From assembly GCA_019635415.1 (NCBI GenBank), contig JAHBZN010000002.1, positions 1 to 64,000 of the forward strand: a stretch of DNA of 64,000 nucleotides, given 5' to 3'. Source of the DNA: Ramlibacter sp. GTDB taxonomy: Bacteria; Pseudomonadota; Gammaproteobacteria; Burkholderiales; Burkholderiaceae_C. Every line of letters begins with the position of its first letter. The stretch's first letter is position 1. The notes under the pieces were generated by a model, which was not told where the DNA came from, made no database searches, and was given only the letters and a program-made list of their open reading frames with translations. The translations under genes were made by a program, and so were the position numbers. Shown piece by piece: positions 63,959 to 64,000 of the stretch.

Positions 63959-64000
63959 TTGCTACGCAATTAATAGCAAAACATGACCATCTGGCAAGGG
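63959..64000 (+). repeat. dispersed repeat, copy D (cut by the window end)
   Basis: It begins TTGCTACGCAATTAATAGCA and reaches GGCAAGGG at the last base. It aligns base for base with copies A to C up to the truncation and starts three bases after the ybaK stop. The distal GGGCT and GC-rich half presumably lie outside the window. Confidence 0.8.

Overview
The window is a contiguous, gene-dense, GC-rich piece of a bacterial chromosome that looks like a member of the Comamonadaceae (Betaproteobacteria). The basis is the gene content and protein style (split glyQS followed by gmhB and plsC, aceK, a liu leucine-degradation set) and a dispersed repeat of the type I associate with that family. It opens with the last bases of a 16S rRNA gene, then tRNA-Ile(GAT), tRNA-Ala(TGC), a complete 23S, a 5S and a strong terminator: the distal part of an rRNA operon.

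Region by region. (1) 3.7-10.3 kb: lipid metabolism, with a minus-strand fadD/metallo-hydrolase pair and an FFLEELY-motif protein, then on the plus strand a Tat-signal protein, a GMC flavoprotein oxidoreductase and a membrane-anchored alpha/beta hydrolase. (2) 10.3-21.9 kb: signalling, with a receiver-cyclase protein, a 1119-residue hybrid histidine kinase, a LuxR-type and a Crp-type regulator, a protealysin-like M4 protease, a 1061-residue zinc-ribbon/cyclase/AAA protein, and a less GC-rich tail holding a methyltransferase and an unrecognised protein. (3) 22-26.7 kb: phenylalanine/tyrosine catabolism (hpd-phhA), a secreted lipase with its foldase, and an Lrp-type regulator. (4) 26.8-36.4 kb: housekeeping genes (corC-lnt, a BASS-type transporter, glyQ-glyS-gmhB-plsC) and a SprT/YgjP-like metalloprotease whose 5' end appears to be broken by a repeat. 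(5) 36.3-44.6 kb: a MerR-controlled acyl-CoA and isovalerate module (thioesterase, isovaleryl-CoA dehydrogenase, carbonic anhydrase, AceK, thiolase, a second dehydrogenase). (6) 44.6-54.1 kb: trkA-trkH, a rhodanese, a YchJ-like protein, a HAD phosphatase, an AraC regulator, an MDR oxidoreductase, a MATE exporter, an SDR and its TetR regulator. (7) 54.3-64 kb: acyl-CoA ligase, liuB, acyl-CoA dehydrogenase, liuC, liuD, ghrA, liuE and ybaK.

Regions 5 and 7 together encode the route leucine -> isovaleryl-CoA -> methylcrotonyl-CoA -> methylglutaconyl-CoA -> HMG-CoA -> acetyl-CoA + acetoacetate. AceK and the thiolase tie this to the glyoxylate bypass and acetyl-CoA flux. A 24-bp perfect palindrome next to the MerR gene, with a diverged second copy, marks its probable operators. 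A second palindrome pair marks the TetR/SDR unit.

The most notable non-gene signal is a roughly 58-bp repeat found in up to six places. Four copies align without gaps over their full visible length. Copies lie between genes, across a stop codon, inside two reading frames, and at the 5' end of the metalloprotease gene, where one seems to have caused a frameshift. I saw no phage, insertion sequence or CRISPR array. Apart from the 276-bp 16S-23S spacer, no stretch without a gene exceeds about 200 bp.
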